DNA from: Hansfordia pulvinata
Taxonomy: Eukaryota; Ascomycota; Sordariomycetes; Xylariales
Direction of reading: 5' to 3'
Length of the DNA stretch: 64,000 nt
Assembly (NCBI GenBank): GCA_006538405.1
Contig: BJKQ01000002.1
Span: forward strand, 1,612,001-1,676,000
Of the stretch, positions 23,245-35,323 are shown piece after piece. The translations under genes were made by a program, and so were the position numbers. The notes below the pieces were generated by a model, which was given only the letters and a program-made list of their open reading frames with translations, did no database searches and was not told where the DNA came from. Within the stretch, counting starts at the first letter, position 1; each line of letters opens with the position of its first letter.

Positions 23245-24467
23245 TTCGTCGGCGTCTATGCCAAGTCTGCTCCTGCCGCTTCTCTGGCTCTTGGGTTCTG
23301 ACGCGGGACGCGATGGGCGGTGGCGAGGCGTGACGTCTGGGCCAAGATGGCGAGCGAGGTCTCTCGGCGTTCGTCGACGAACGGGCGGTCCGGTCGGGTG
23401 GTGCAGGGACTGACTGATTGATGAGACTCGGATGGCGTTTGAGCGCGGGCTGATCGGATGGGTTCCGAGGGTCGGGTTCTGCTGGCGGCTGCGGTCGGTG
23501 ACGTCGGGGTGGTGGTGATAAGGCCCAGCTTCGTGGGTGGCCACACGTGCAAACAGCTCCGGCGGTGGTGGGTCAGGGGATCGTGCGCATTCACCATTCC
23601 ATCATCCGCCCGGAGATCAATCAACCCTGGATTTCGTCCATCCAACCTTATGGATCCAAATCGGACAGGGCGCAGCTGTGAGCTCCATAACCCCCCAAAG
23701 CTCCCCCAGAGCTCCCCGCAAAGCTCCCCGTGGATCCGTGGATAGCGCCTGGCCCTCATTAGGTACCTCCCACACACCCACGAGGTAGGTCCTGTACCAC
23801 GTACCTAGATAAGGTACCTACACGGCTCGGGTTGGTACTCGTACACGTCTCTCCAGGAGCGCGTCGGATGTCCACAGCATGAATGCATTGGATCACATCT
23901 GCCGCAAACCACCTCCTGCCTATCGTACAGTACTGATGCGTCTGCATCTGCGAACTCGCTCCTTGGGCCGCCTCAGCTGCGGCCAGTGCGCCCATCACAC
24001 ATCGATGCAGGCTGCGATCCCCGGGCCCGATCAACAACACGATCAACAGCACCTGCGCTGCGCCTCCCATGTCGACAACCGCATATCTGCTTGCCATTGA
24101 TCACTAGCCGACAAGCCAAAGCTCCACTTGAACATGAAACAACGGGTACATGCAAAGCTCTCATGCCAACTGGACACAGCCAACACCTTCGGCAATGTTA
24201 TACAACATGCAAGTACACTTCGGATGGGGTATTTATTCATCATCATGGGCTTCCGCCCTCATTCGCTTCCTGTGCCCAAACATACCATTACACCAGACTT
24301 GTTCCCTGCCCCAAAATCATCATATACAATAGCGTCCTTGCTCGGCTTGTTCGCGCTGTCGAGCACCGCACCGCATGCCTCAAACCCGGATCGTGAGGCT
24401 GCTGCCCGGCACTGCACTATGTGGGCAGCCTGCGCCGCATTGGGGGGGGGGGGGGGGGGGGGGGCGT
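23163..24467. other. Intergenic region between PXA-domain gene and RSE1
   Basis: This 1.3 kb contains the promoter of the PXA-domain gene (minus strand) and the 3' flank of RSE1. It holds a (CGT)n microsatellite at about 23208-23248, a small (GAGCTCCCC)-like repeat near 23700-23725, a TACTCGTA octamer at 23836 and a run of 23 G at 24442-24464. No gene is recognisable. Confidence 0.5.
24442..24464. repeat. Homopolymer run of 23 G abutting the RSE1 stop
   Basis: Twenty-three consecutive G on the plus strand end three bases before the RSE1 stop triplet. In the transcript orientation, the 3' untranslated region starts with ACG and then about 23 C. Confidence 0.9.
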
Positions 24468-27400
24468 CTAGAACGCCGACCGCGTACGGACATCAGATAT
24501 CTTGCGCTCAATCTCCCGGACTGACCGGTCCAGATCCCCAGCAATCATCTGCTTCTTGTCGTTGGGCAACAGCGCAAAACGCTCGCAGAGGTCTCCGTCA
24601 ATGACACCCTTCACCGGCGCGTAGTATCCCCTATACATCAGATGGTCTCGTCCAGCCAGTGGCGGGTCCTCTGTTCGCATGTGGCTCTCCAGGCTCTGGA
24701 AGAAGTCGACGTCCTCGCGGCTGACGAAGGGGATGAATACGCCAATCGTCCCTTGCACACCACTCCACAGAAGCACGTCTTGGCCTCCCACCACCAGGTT
24801 GGTCTTGCTGATGCTCGTGGGCACGTCCTGGGTGTAAAAGTGTGTCATGAGGCTGACGCGGTGGTTGGCGCCGTGAAGATATTCCCTGGCATGCTGCAGA
24901 TGTGCGCCCCCTCCTTCTTCGTCGGCCTCTTCGCTGGCCTTCAGAGGCGCGCGCACAATCCAGATGTTGCCGAACTTGTCTCCTCCGGCGACCGATTCGT
25001 AGTCCACCATGGCTGTGCAATTCGTCCACCGTGCCACGCTATCGTCCGCAAAGGCAATCAGCTTGTTGCTCTCATGCTTATACACCACATATGTGATGCT
25101 TTGCTGAACATCCCCAACAACAATGCGGCTGCCTTGGGTCTGGAGAGACACGATCAGCTGCGGCGCGACCTCGGCCTGGGCCTTCCGGAGCAGCTGCCGC
25201 AGACCAAGATCATATGCTCGAAGTGTCTTGCCTATGCCGGCGAGGAGGCGGCCCTGAAACTGGATTAGAGCCATTGGCGGCTCCTCAACCTTGGTCTTGT
25301 GAATGAACTCGATTTCTCGTCCGTCATCCCTGAACCTGTAGACGTGGATGAATCCCGCGCTGAACTGGCGAGGACTCAGAACCATGTCCTTGCCAGTCCC
25401 GACCACAAGGAAAGTTTCGTTGTCTTGGCTGGAAAAGGACACAGTGGCCATGCTCACGGCGGCCTCGTTGTCGGCGAGATCCACAGTCTGCAACACACGT
25501 CTTTCCGTGATGGGATCCACGACATTGATGCACGAGGCCCACCGGCCGCGTCCTCTGGGATAACCAAAGTCTTCTGGGGGGAGAACAGTAGCTTCGCCAT
25601 TGACGGCCGCCGGGTCTGCCAAGAGCTTCGCTCGCAGCTCAGGAGGCAGCGTGCTGTTCTCAGACTCGATGGTGTAAAAGTAGGGCTGATCCGGGTTTTT
25701 GACAAGACGTTTTGGTGTGTAAGTGAGTGGTATGGATTGCTGAAGCATGGTGTCTGATAGCTTCTCGATGGAGAAGATCCTGTAGATCATTAGCATGAAT
25801 CTCTGACAGACAACGCCATGAAGAGTTTGTGATGTAGTTTCGAGTTTCAGTAGGAACAATTGGTACAAATAATAAAGGTTGACCTCATAGCCATTTGGCA
25901 TCGGATCCCAGTTTTTCATCATCTCGACGGGTGGTAGTTGGGTAATTGAGAGGGACTTGCACTTACTTCAGATTCTGGCCTTGAATGCCAACCATACCCT
26001 CCTCGCACTGTTCGCTGCTGAAGTTCCAGCCCCATTCCAGATCGCTGTAATCCAGAGGCGTCATCATGAAGCCTTTGGTGATCGGGTCTGCGTAACCAAG
26101 CCAGGTGCGCGAACTGAGTGCAAGTACACACGTACGGCCCTGAACAGACACCTGGAAGAGCCTGACCATTTTGGGCCCCAGGAACTTTTGTCGAGTGTCT
26201 GTCAACTCTCCAGTTATCTCGTCGAGGACAGTGCGTAGATAGACACCCGAGTGAAGGCCAATGTGCAGGTACAATGTGGACCCGCCCGAGGACGAGTCTT
26301 CCATAGACATGACAGATAGCGAAGAGGGAGCTGCAGTCAGAGCCTGGACTGACTTGCTTTCAAGGGTGGACTCGGGATCCAGACTCAACACCCTTACGGT
26401 GCAGTCGTCGCAACCAACAGCCAAGAAGGAGCTTCTTAAACGGCCCTCGGGAACCTCACCCAGACTCAAGCACGTGACTGTGCCGAACATTTCTTTCTTC
26501 TCGTCGTACTCGGCGAGAGATCCGTCTGTATCCATCTCAAAGTAGACAATTTCGCCCGAGCTGAGAGCCACGGCAACCTGGCGCGCGTTGGTGGAGGCTG
26601 CGACAATGGAGCGATGTTGCGGCGCTTCCCACTCGTTCACTCTTCCTTGAATGATGTGCCGAATACCTTTGGGGTGAACTTGGATCAATCCATCTTCTCC
26701 CAATTGTTGCACAGCCAAGGTAGGCACGGATGACAGGAAGCCCATGTCTGTCACTTCTTCGACGGTCTCGCCGATGCTGAGCACCAGCGTGCCGTTGGTG
26801 AAGGATAGAACGATGTATGCATCATACTCGTCGCTGCTAGTGATTTTGGTTGTCCACACAGCGGAGGGGACTCCGGGCAGCTCCGAAGCGACGATCTCAT
26901 TGACCTCCAGGCCGTGTTTCAGAGTCCTGAAGGTGCTGCGCGCCCCGTTGCCGCAGATCGAATAGATTTGAGGGGCGTCTTCGTCTGTCAGGTTGGCAAC
27001 CTTGCAGTCGACCAAGGGGTTCATCGAGTCGATGCTTTCGACCAGACTCAAATTCTCCGCTGGCCTGGGATAGAAGTATGCGGGAGTGTAGGAAGCTTGC
27101 GGGTCTGTGGGATAGTCATCACTGCTGAATTCGAGCTCGTCGTCGTCATCGCCGAGCTTCTCGAACTGGTAGAAATGATGGTTGCCGAATTCACTGGCCA
27201 CAAACAGGAAACCACTCTTGAGAATGCAAAGGCTGGTTGAGACCGGAGCGGTGTCGAAGTACTTGATTCGCAGTCGACGAACCTCCCCGGTGGGATTTCC
27301 TTCCTCGTCCTCAGCCATCTCGATGTTGACCTTGAAAAGGTCGCCATCCTCGGTTTGAAGGAGGAAGAAGAATGCCCCTGCATTTCCCTTGAGCTTGTGC

Positions 27401-28492
27401 ATGATGCCAGAGACAATGGAGCGTTTCCGCTGCGGGTCCTCTGTGGCACCCTTGCGCCGGGGTATGGGCACGCGGAAGGCTTCCTGGTTGGAGTGGCGGT
27501 ATGTGATGTTCTCTTCACCACAGACGAGGACACCACTAGGGCCATCGTTCCCTCCAGGAACCTGAAACAGCATGGAGGCTGTCGAGTCAACCACTTCGTG
27601 CCATTTCCTCACAACGTGGTTGAGACCGAGATCCAGCTCGTAATAGACGAGCTGCGTTTCGACTTCTTGGAGGGCCTGGCCCGTCGGGTCCTGGTCGGAC
27701 TCGGTGTACTCCACCTCCAACGCAGCAAACACAGGGTTCGCATACCCGACGTCGAGCGCGACGAGGGACAGAACAATGGTACCCGGCTTGTGAGCCTCCA
27801 GGGGCGAGGAGATAGTCAATTCAGCCTGGGAGTTGCGGTTCAGAACGTAGACCAGTTTGTTCTTCTCGATAGATGCGATCAAGCAAGCGCGACCTTTCGG
27901 ATCACACGCCAGATACTGGCCCGGGACGACTCTGCGAACACCGGATTTGCCAAAAGTCTCGAGCTTCTGCTGCTTGAAGCGGTTCTGTTGTGGGATGTAC
28001 TCGACAATGGAAATGCGGCCCGAATCAGAAGCTATGATGATGTAGTCTGTGCAGTGTCAGCAGTTGCTCTCCCAGTACATATCGAGGAAAGATCGCACAG
28101 CTGCATCGTACCCATTCGTAGAATCAAAGGGGACTTTGGGGGTCACACCGTCCGATTCAGGTTGCATCAGGGAGGGTAGGCCAACGCAGCTTTGGAAATC
28201 AATCACTAAGTGATGCTTTGAGATGAGAGGAGTGTCTGATAAACTTACCCTTGTTGCTCCCCGCAAGACGAAAAGCGGCAATGGACCGGATGATGCCGAA
28301 AACATCATGGGACAAAATCGTGATGACCTTTCCCTGGGAGGGATCAGGGCGTAGCAGGGTGAGCCTGGACCCAGAGGCGGTAGCCACTTGCTGCTCCTTG
28401 GTGCCGGAAAATTGGCCGAGGATGGCTTGCGTGACCGTCGTGGGAGGCTGGACGGTCAGGGAGTAGAGGAACATGTTGGAGGTGGTCGCCAT
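24468..28492 (-). CDS. rse1: Pre-mRNA-splicing factor RSE1 (SF3b subunit 3, SAP130)
   Basis: Three exons on the minus strand (28492-28249, 28046-25967, 25779-24468) encode 1211 residues, the usual length of this family. The N-terminus [20 protein letters not shown] and the segment [20 protein letters not shown] are strongly characteristic of fungal Rse1. The family has an Mms1/DDB1-like N-terminal beta-propeller region and a C-terminal CPSF-A region (here [15 protein letters not shown] through the end). It is a scaffold of the SF3b complex in U2 snRNP and acts in the nucleus in branch-site recognition. Introns of 202 and 187 bases have gtaagt donors and cag acceptors (joins [13 protein letters not shown] and QNLK/IFSIEKL). 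No frameshift is present in over 3.6 kb of coding sequence. It is divergent from MSS51. Confidence 0.97.
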
Positions 28493-29467
28493 CTTGAGAG
28501 AGAGGGGGCGGAGCGGAGCTTGGAAAGCTCAGCTCGCAACCGGCTCCTGTGGTGGGATCGCTCCACGTGTCTGCCGCGGGCTTGCGAACCTCAAGTTGAG
28601 GGTTGGGCTGGACTTGTCGACCGCCTGGCAAGCGAGGCAAGACGGCACGGCAGGGCGCGTTTCGACGAGACTCGGCGCAACCGAAGTTGAGCGTCCAGCC
28701 AGCGGAGGCCTTGACGGGAAGCTGCACAGGGGTAGTGAGTCTCCCGTGCAATGGGTCGCAGCGCCTCAGTATGCGACAGGCATATCTCGAGACGAGGCGA
28801 GATGCTCCAGGGAGCGGATGGGTGGTTGATGGGGAGAATGGAGATGGGAGAAGGTGGTGGGAGCAATGGCGCTGGCAGAAATGAGGCCACGAGAGGCGGG
28901 TAAACACAGGTACGAGAAATCGTGGTAGCTCCAAATTTTGCGGTCAGGGCCCCACCTACTACCAAGCAGCAGCTTTGCTTTGCGGTCCAGTTCGACCGCC
29001 AACGAAGCTGGAAATGGACGATGGCCCAGCCGATAATGGGAGGCTGGGCGGACAGGTACTCCCATCCATGAATGTACTCAGGCGGCAGGTTCTCGCGGCG
29101 AGATACATCGAGCCCTCTTTCAGCCGCCGTCAGGTGCCGATCAGATCCGAGCAGACCGCCGCTGGCAAGTACATGTAGGTATGGAGCTCCGTGCCTACCT
29201 TATCTTATCGGAGGTACGTACCGCGCTACCCAATGCGTCCCGTCGGGATACCGGACCCTTGTACCTTTCGACGATCAGTCGACTCGAAATCGCGGCAGCT
29301 GCATTGAAAATAATCGTCTGGTCTAAAGGCATCGCGGACCGGCGCGTTCGCACTCAACTCCCCGTCGCAAAGCCACGAACATCTTCCCCGCGCGTGGCCC
29401 TCTCTCGCCTCCAGGCCAGTCTCCCCTTTCCACACTTCTGCTCTAATCAGAGCTGGGGACGAGCAAG
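28493..29467. promoter_or_regulatory. Shared upstream region of RSE1 and MSS51
   Basis: The start codons of these divergent genes are 975 bases apart, so both promoters must lie here. The half nearest MSS51 is CT-rich before the ATG (about 29395-29450). I see no defined factor site. Open frames in the region are shadows without domains. Confidence 0.5.
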
Positions 29468-31110
29468 ATGGAACAGCCACTGCGCTCCGCGGCCTCGCAC
29501 CTCTGCAGAAGCTGCTTGAGGTCTTCCGCGGCTCCGGTCAAGCGTCACCACGCTCCCATCTCGCGGCCATTCTCCAAGGTCGCGGGCTCGTCGGCACCTG
29601 CGACTGCGTCCCGGTGTGCATCCTCCCCCCGCTCGGCTCCCAGACCGTCCACGACCCATCTGCAGAATCAGTTGCCCAGTTCCCAAAGGTCTCTTTCGCT
29701 CTTCGGCAGGAGCAAGACGCCCGCCGACGCCGAGCCCGCCGACGCCACCGCCTCAGCCGAAACCAAGCCGACTGTGCTCCGCTCCGACGACCTCTTCCAC
29801 TCCTTCACCAACTCTCCCATCCCGAGATCCGCCGCCGCGCGGCCTTCATCCGGCAGCATGCCTACTGCCCCCACCCCCATCACCGTCCCACCCGCCTGCC
29901 GGCCAGCGTGGACGGCGCGGACAGCCGCCCCAGCACCGGCGACGAGCCCGCCGCCCGCGTCGACTTTGAGTGCCCGGACTGCGGCATCCCCGTCTACTGC
30001 GACGAGCAGCACTGGGCCGAGGACTACGAGGCCCACCTCGAGGTGTGCGACACGCTCCGCCAGATCAACGAGGACGACCACGACCTGCGGTCCGGCCGCT
30101 TCTTCCCCGAGTTCGAGTACGCGGGCCCGCAGATGGAGGAGGCCATTGTCAACATGACCAACTGGGACACCTTCCTGTACACCCGCCAGTTCGAGGCCAT
30201 CAACAACGACCGCAGCATGCGCCAGGTCACCCGCCTGCTGACGTACCCCCTGACGATCGGGAGCATCCTGCACGAGCTGAGCCCCTACAGCCTGCGCCAG
30301 GACGCCAGGCTGACGGCCGAGGGCCTCAAGAGCCTGAGCGCCCTGAGGTACACGCTGCACCCTCCCATGACCGGCGGCGGCGTCGACATCAAGGGCCTGC
30401 GGCCCGAGAGCCCCCCCGTGCGCATCTTCATCCTGGGGGCCCGCGCCGAGTCGTCTCTGCCTCGCAACGTCTGGGTGCAGCTCGCCCACCTGTTCCCCCG
30501 CGGCAAGTTCCACCTCATCTTCATCGGGCCCGAGAGCATGGCGAACCGCGACGACGAGTTCCCCCTGCCCCGCGCACCGACTCGAACCCCTTCGGCGCCG
30601 TCGTCGAGGACCGCGTCTGGCCCTCGATGAAGATCAGCACCATTGTCGACTACTACCACACGATCCACAAGACGGGCGCGTTCGCGCCCCACGACCCGTA
30701 CTTTGACTGCTTCGTCATGTTCCACCCGGGCCTGGGCCACCCCGCCAGCTCGCACGAGTGGACCGAGACGGTGCCGCTGCTGCTCGAGACCAAGGCCCCG
30801 ATCCTGGTGACGGGCTACACCCCGACTGACATGCAGCGCGACATCGACTGGGTGCACAAGACGTGCAACGGCGAGTTCGACATGCTCATGCACCCGGGCG
30901 AGAACCTGTTCCGCAGTCTCCGCTGGGACCTGAACGACATGGACCCGCAGGACATCAGCTGCGGCAACTGGGGCGTCTGGGCCTTCCGAGGCAAGAGGTA
31001 TGATGCTCCCCGCTCGCTTTCACCAATGCCTGCGCAACTCCGTCGACACGTGCACGCAGCTAACCCGCCACAGATACGAGGCCACGCAGCACAAGGCGGT
31101 GGAAGAATAG
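29468..31110 (+). CDS. mss51: Mss51, mitochondrial translational activator (two apparent frameshifts)
   Basis: Predicted 522-residue homologue of Mss51, the mitochondrial factor that activates COX1 translation and links it to cytochrome oxidase assembly (known from yeast). The start at 29468 gives an Arg/Ser-rich, acid-poor N-terminus typical of a matrix presequence. A MYND-like zinc motif follows (HAYCPHPHH, then FECPDCGIPVYCDEQHW). The long conserved core includes NMTNWDTFLYTRQFEAINND, SLSALRYTLHPP and FHPGLGHPASSHEW. An intron at 30998-31073 (gtatga, CTAAC branch site, acag) joins FRGKR to YEATQHKAVEE. The frame shifts at 29821-29823 (CCC) and 30568-30571 (CCCC). One extra C at each site restores SPIPEIRRRAAF and EFPLPPRTDSNPF. 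Conservation on both sides argues for sequence error. It converges on the LysM gene with 201 bases between the stops. Confidence 0.93.
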
Positions 31111-31311
31111 ACGACGGGGCGACGGACTGGAGGCTATCGTATGGTGCCTCTCCCGTACCGTACCGCTCATGTGACATAGTGTACCAAAGTTCGGCGGGCC
31201 GCGCCAGGCACGATCCGTATAAAATACAGTCCTGTACAACATTTGAACTCCTCGGCCAGCTTCCGTCCCACTGCCGTGTATGTCCCGCGTGAGAGCTGAC
31301 CGGGCACTGCT

Positions 31312-32395
31312 CTACTCTGCCGGCGCAAACACTCTCGAGATGGCCGCCGTGAGGCCTCCTCCCGCGCCGCCTTTGCCTCTCCCATTCCCCTTCCCCTTCG
31401 ACCTGCCCCCGCCGGCGGAGGAGGAGCCCGGGGGCGCCGGGTGGCGGCGCGCCCATTCCTCGTCGGCGAAGTACGCGTCGGCGGCGGCCTGGGGATCCCA
31501 GCCGGCCTGCTCGAGGTACAGCGCGGCGACGTCGTGGTCGGCCACCTTGCAGGCGACCTGCCAGCGGCGCAGGGCGCGCTCGCGCAGCTCGGCGCGCTCC
31601 TCGTCGGCCGAGGGCGGGGGCCTCGGCGGGGGGCCGGGCCGGGTGCGCCCCGCGGCCGGGATCAGGAGGGTGCGGCGCGCGGCCAGCTGGCGGTCGCCGC
31701 CCCCGGCGCCGTGGAGGCCGAGGCCCGGGTTCGCGCGCCGCAGCGCCGTCACGGTGGTTCCGTAGGCCAGGGCCAGGGACGTCAGGGTGTCGCGCGCGTG
31801 ATCCAGGCGGTGCACCACGTCGCCGCCGCTGCTGCTGTTACTGATGTGAGTGTCTGGGGTGGTGGTGAGCGCTGGCGCTTGCGCGGACGGCGGCTGCTTC
31901 TTGTCTTCCGACGCCGCTCTCGCGTCGCCGGGCCCCGCGTAGGGAGGCGGCGCGCCGGCTACGGAGGAGTGGGAGGTGACTGCGGCGTCATACGATGGCG
32001 GGGCGCGCAGGCCCTGGGGCAGCGTCGTGGCGGCCGTGCTGATCTGGCAGTACGGGCAGCAGGACTGGAAGCGAGGGTTTTTCTGCGATGACCGAGGAGG
32101 GAAGGGAGGAGGTCAGCAGTCATTTCTTCATTTGTTCTAACTTCAACCGGTTCTCGAAGCCTGATGAGTGTAGTTTTCCTGGGGACTGTCAGGGTCCACT
32201 GCAGCCGGGCATGCTTACCTGGACGCAAGCCCCGCAGACGATGCGGGCACAGCATGGCAGGCAATAGTCATAGGGCGCGGGCAAAGGATCTTTCTCAGAT
32301 TCGGGGACCTCCTTGTAAGGCGGCGCGCGGGCAGATGGGAGGGACGACGAGGGTGTCGACAGGGGCTGGGCACATGTGCAGCAAGACAGGTCCAT
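31312..32395 (-). CDS. Intracellular LysM-domain protein with cysteine-rich N-terminus
   Basis: Two exons on the minus strand (32395-32219 and 32082-31312) encode 315 residues. The intron 32218-32083 has a gtaagc donor and a gcag acceptor (join GACVQ/KNPRFQ). The N-terminus has paired cysteines (MDLSCCTCAQPL, YDYCLPCCARIVCGACV, QSCCPYC) suggesting a zinc-binding module. There is no signal peptide. A Pro/Ser-rich linker follows. Residues about 146-200 resemble a LysM domain (DTLTSLALAYGTTVTALRRA, then TLLIPAA). Residues about 232-272 look like a UBA-type helix bundle (VADHDVAALYLEQAGWDPQA). The lack of a secretion signal separates it from secreted LysM effectors. An in-frame upstream ATG at 32413 would add six residues. 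Function is unknown; a cytoplasmic or organelle-associated role is inferred. Confidence 0.8.
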
Positions 32396-33085
32396 GGCGG
32401 GAAGGTGGGCCAATGGCCGGGCGAGGGGAGGGCGTCAGGATATTCTACGTCAGTTCCAGTATGAGTGGGGGTTTTGGCGAGTATGAGCTGGCGAGGTATT
32501 CCCCCAAATCGTTCAGGTTTGTCCAGGTAAGATGCTGTTCGTCGTTTAAGGGAGTGAGGCGTGTACTTCTCAGTCACAGTCGTGGACGTTCAGTTGGAAG
32601 TCTGGTGGATGAATGACGTTGACATGGGCGCTGAGGTGAGGCCGCTGACCTGTTAACGCCGAATATCTCCGGCGGAAGAAGGTGCGGGCGGTCACAGGGT
32701 CGCAGTCACGCGCACGCGCTACGGATACGGCAGGCGCACCCTTGTTGGGTGAACCCACCGCAGCTGCCGCCGGACGCGGGAGCGGGAGCTTGGACCAACG
32801 CCCACCTTCCAAGCACAAGCACAAGCATCAGTGCATTCGGATCGGATCACAGGCAGCTCCAGTCTGCGACAGCAAGCAGCGTCACTCTTTGCCTCCCCTC
32901 TCTCCACCCACCTCACTCACTGCCAATTCTTGACCTCGCGTCACTCACTGCCGATTCCCGACCTCCTGCTTCACTTTCGCCCTCTCCCGCCCTTTCGGCA
33001 GCCACCCCTCCCTTCCCGGGCACCTCGTCGCACCCCCAGAGCCGCACTGCACGGCACAGCCGACACACGAAATACGGCACCCACC
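32396..33085. promoter_or_regulatory. Shared upstream region of the LysM gene and PBN1
   Basis: This is 690 bases between divergent start codons. The side next to PBN1 is C/T-rich with repeated CACTCACTGCC and TTCGCCCTCTCCCG stretches, like a fungal 5' leader. No specific factor site is evident. Confidence 0.5.
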
Positions 33086-34678
33086 ATGCGCCAGCGAACG
33101 ACCTTCTTCCACCATCCCGACGACGGCATCGAGCCCACCTCGCTCAAGATTGCCGACCGCTCCCTCGTCGGCCCTCACATCCACGCCGTCCGTGAAGACC
33201 GCCTCACCTTCAACCTGCGCGACCTCCCCGCCGAGCTGCGCAACCTGCTCACCACGTCCACCGACCTTTTCGTCCGCTGGTCTTTCCCGTTTGCCTACGA
33301 TTCCCTCGGGCCTTGGGCCTCTCGCATGCCCCCGGGCCTGCATGTCTTCTACAGCCCCAAGGGCAGTCAGGTCGACACCAACACGTCAGTTGTCTCCGTC
33401 TCCCCACGGCCGAGGCTCCCACTCACCCCCTCCAGTATCCCCCTCTGCGACGGTCTGCGCTCCGTCTTCGGTCCCCTCGACTGCTCCTCCGTACGCGACT
33501 CCTTCACCGAGCAGACGACAGCCTCGGCAGGCCGCTCGACCGCTTTCCAGTACTACTTCCCTCTCAGCAACGTCAACCAGCTCGCGCGGTATGTCATCCG
33601 CGAAGCGTGCAGCCCCGACGACAACAAATGCCAGATGCGCGCCCAACGGCTTACCACGGCCTCGTCTTTTGACTTTGCGTATGACCCCACGTCGGAAACA
33701 GTCAAGGTGTCGGCGGTATGGCCCCACGAACACCAGCCCGTGTCCATGGTTGGACACGCCGACCACCGGATCGAGGTTGGCATCATGACGGCCGACCAGC
33801 CTGCCCACCTGCAGCCCCACGAATCGGGCGTTGCCGGGCTCCTGACGGTTCTGGGCGAGGACAGCAAGCCCGCCCCCACTCTCTTCACGTTTCCCGCTCG
33901 GCACAAGAGAGCCGGCTCCTCTTTCAAAGCTGTCTTCCTGGAGCCCACGGGTATGCACCCCACGCTGCAGCTGCGGCTCAGCTCGACTCAGAAGCCGCCG
34001 GTGGATGGTGAATGCACGCTGAACGCCTACTTCACCCTGCCCAAGACGATATTTGCGGACCGGTACCAACTGGATGACGAACTATTTTTGAAGTCTAAGA
34101 ACCTGACGGCTCTGCGGCATATGAGCCGACCGGTTGATCTCGAGGCGCCCGACTACGTGATCAAGCTGTGGGGCTCTTCGGCGCTGTTTGAGCTCCGGCC
34201 GCCGCCCGCAGGTGGCCCTTGGACAGCCGAGATACCGTTGCATCTGCGCTACATGCCCCCGAAGGAAGGGGGCTACCAACCGCTCGACGTGCCGCACCCG
34301 GCCATCTTCTGGGCGTGCGGGGCCGGCGAGGAGGCCAGCTTTGACAACAGCCCGTTCGACCGCACCCACCTGGGCTACGACGCCTTGTTCGACTCGAAGA
34401 CGGCCTTCTGGCACGTGGAGCCGAGGCCGTCGTCTGAAGGGGCAGAGAAGATCGACCCGTCTGCGCCGGGGACTCTCCATCTCCTTCGGCTGTCGAACCG
34501 ACTGACGGTGCCGGTGCTGGATCTGGAAAGCTCACGCTACATCAACCTCGGGACGGTGCTTGTGGTGGCGTTGGGATTCGCGTGGGTGGTGTATAAGCTG
34601 TTTTTCGGAAGGCCAGCGGGCGCCCACGGGGCCTCGCGGGGTGAGAGTGGACAGGAGGGGGCAAAGAAGGACCAGTGA
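33086..34678 (+). CDS. pbn1: PBN1, subunit of GPI mannosyltransferase I (PIG-X family)
   Basis: Predicted ER membrane protein of 513 residues (530 if the small intron is not removed). Pbn1/PIG-X partners the Gpi14/PIG-M mannosyltransferase that adds the first mannose to GPI anchors, and also acts in ER protein maturation (known from yeast). Evidence is the N-terminus MRQRTTFFHHPDDGIEP, the segment LREDR-like VREDRLTFNLRDLPAELRN, the central ARYVIREACSPDDNKC, conserved aromatic-rich blocks (YFTLPKTIFADRYQLDDELF, IPLHLRYMPPKEGGYQPLD), a lumenal domain, and one C-terminal membrane segment (INLGTVLVVALGFAWVVYKL) with a short tail. A likely 51-base intron at 33385-33435 (gtcagt..ccag) would join DTNT to IPLCDGL. 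It keeps frame either way. The start has a good context (caccATGc). Confidence 0.88.
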   Translation: MRQRTTFFHHPDDGIEPTSLKIADRSLVGPHIHAVREDRLTFNLRDLPAELRNLLTTSTDLFVRWSFPFAYDSLGPWASRMPPGLHVFYSPKGSQVDTNTSVVSVSPRPRLPLTPSSIPLCDGLRSVFGPLDCSSVRDSFTEQTTASAGRSTAFQYYFPLSNVNQLARYVIREACSPDDNKCQMRAQRLTTASSFDFAYDPTSETVKVSAVWPHEHQPVSMVGHADHRIEVGIMTADQPAHLQPHESGVAGLLTVLGEDSKPAPTLFTFPARHKRAGSSFKAVFLEPTGMHPTLQLRLSSTQKPPVDGECTLNAYFTLPKTIFADRYQLDDELFLKSKNLTALRHMSRPVDLEAPDYVIKLWGSSALFELRPPPAGGPWTAEIPLHLRYMPPKEGGYQPLDVPHPAIFWACGAGEEASFDNSPFDRTHLGYDALFDSKTAFWHVEPRPSSEGAEKIDPSAPGTLHLLRLSNRLTVPVLDLESSRYINLGTVLVVALGFAWVVYKLFFGRPAGAHGASRGESGQEGAKKDQ

Positions 34679-35323
34679 TGTATGACGGCCCTGTCGAGCT
34701 TCTCCCATGTCCTTGTTTTCCGAGCCTGGTCCCGTGTGATGGTTTCAAGTGGATTTGAAGAGAGATGTAAAGCGAATATATTTGATTTGGGGGTTCCCCT
34801 TCCGGCCTGATGACTTTTTCTACGTCCCGAGAGTCGGCTGTGGTCATAGATCGTCCTAGCACGCGGCGTGATCGCTGGCACCCCCAGAGCGGACCGAGCG
34901 TGCGCGCGCGCGAGTCATCCGGGCCTCGCAAGGCAAGCGGCGATGGTGGCGAGCGAAATTGGATGGGGCTTGTCGTTGCCCGGGCCACCCCCATCGCCAA
35001 TTACCGAGCACGTAACCTACCTCCTAACGTGTAGGTACGGAGTAGAGTACTCGTATCGGCGGCGCTGCCAACTGATTACCCGTTTGAGCGACGGCAGAGC
35101 CGCAGAGCCGCAGAGCTGCAGAGCCGGCCCATCCGCCGCCCTCTGGGGAATCTTTCGGTCGGCCCCGGCCGGACCTCCAGTCCCCACACACACACTCACA
35201 CACACTCTCTCTCTTGCTCTCTCACCACCACCTCCACCACCACCACCACCACCATCATCTCACGCCTCTTGAGGCTTCGACCGCGATAGCTGCCTTGCCT
35301 CTTACGCGCCGCGCCGCGCCGCC
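34679..35323. other. Intergenic region between PBN1 and the dioxygenase gene
   Basis: This holds the PBN1 3' flank and the promoter of the downstream gene. It contains a TACTCGTA octamer at 35048, a GCAGAGCC micro-repeat (35096-35122), a CA/CT-rich leader and a (CCA)n tract at about 35224-35256 before the ATG. No gene is seen. Confidence 0.5.

Noticed and set aside
29668..30513. 281-codon open frame on the minus strand
   Set aside because: It is the antisense shadow of the Mss51 gene.
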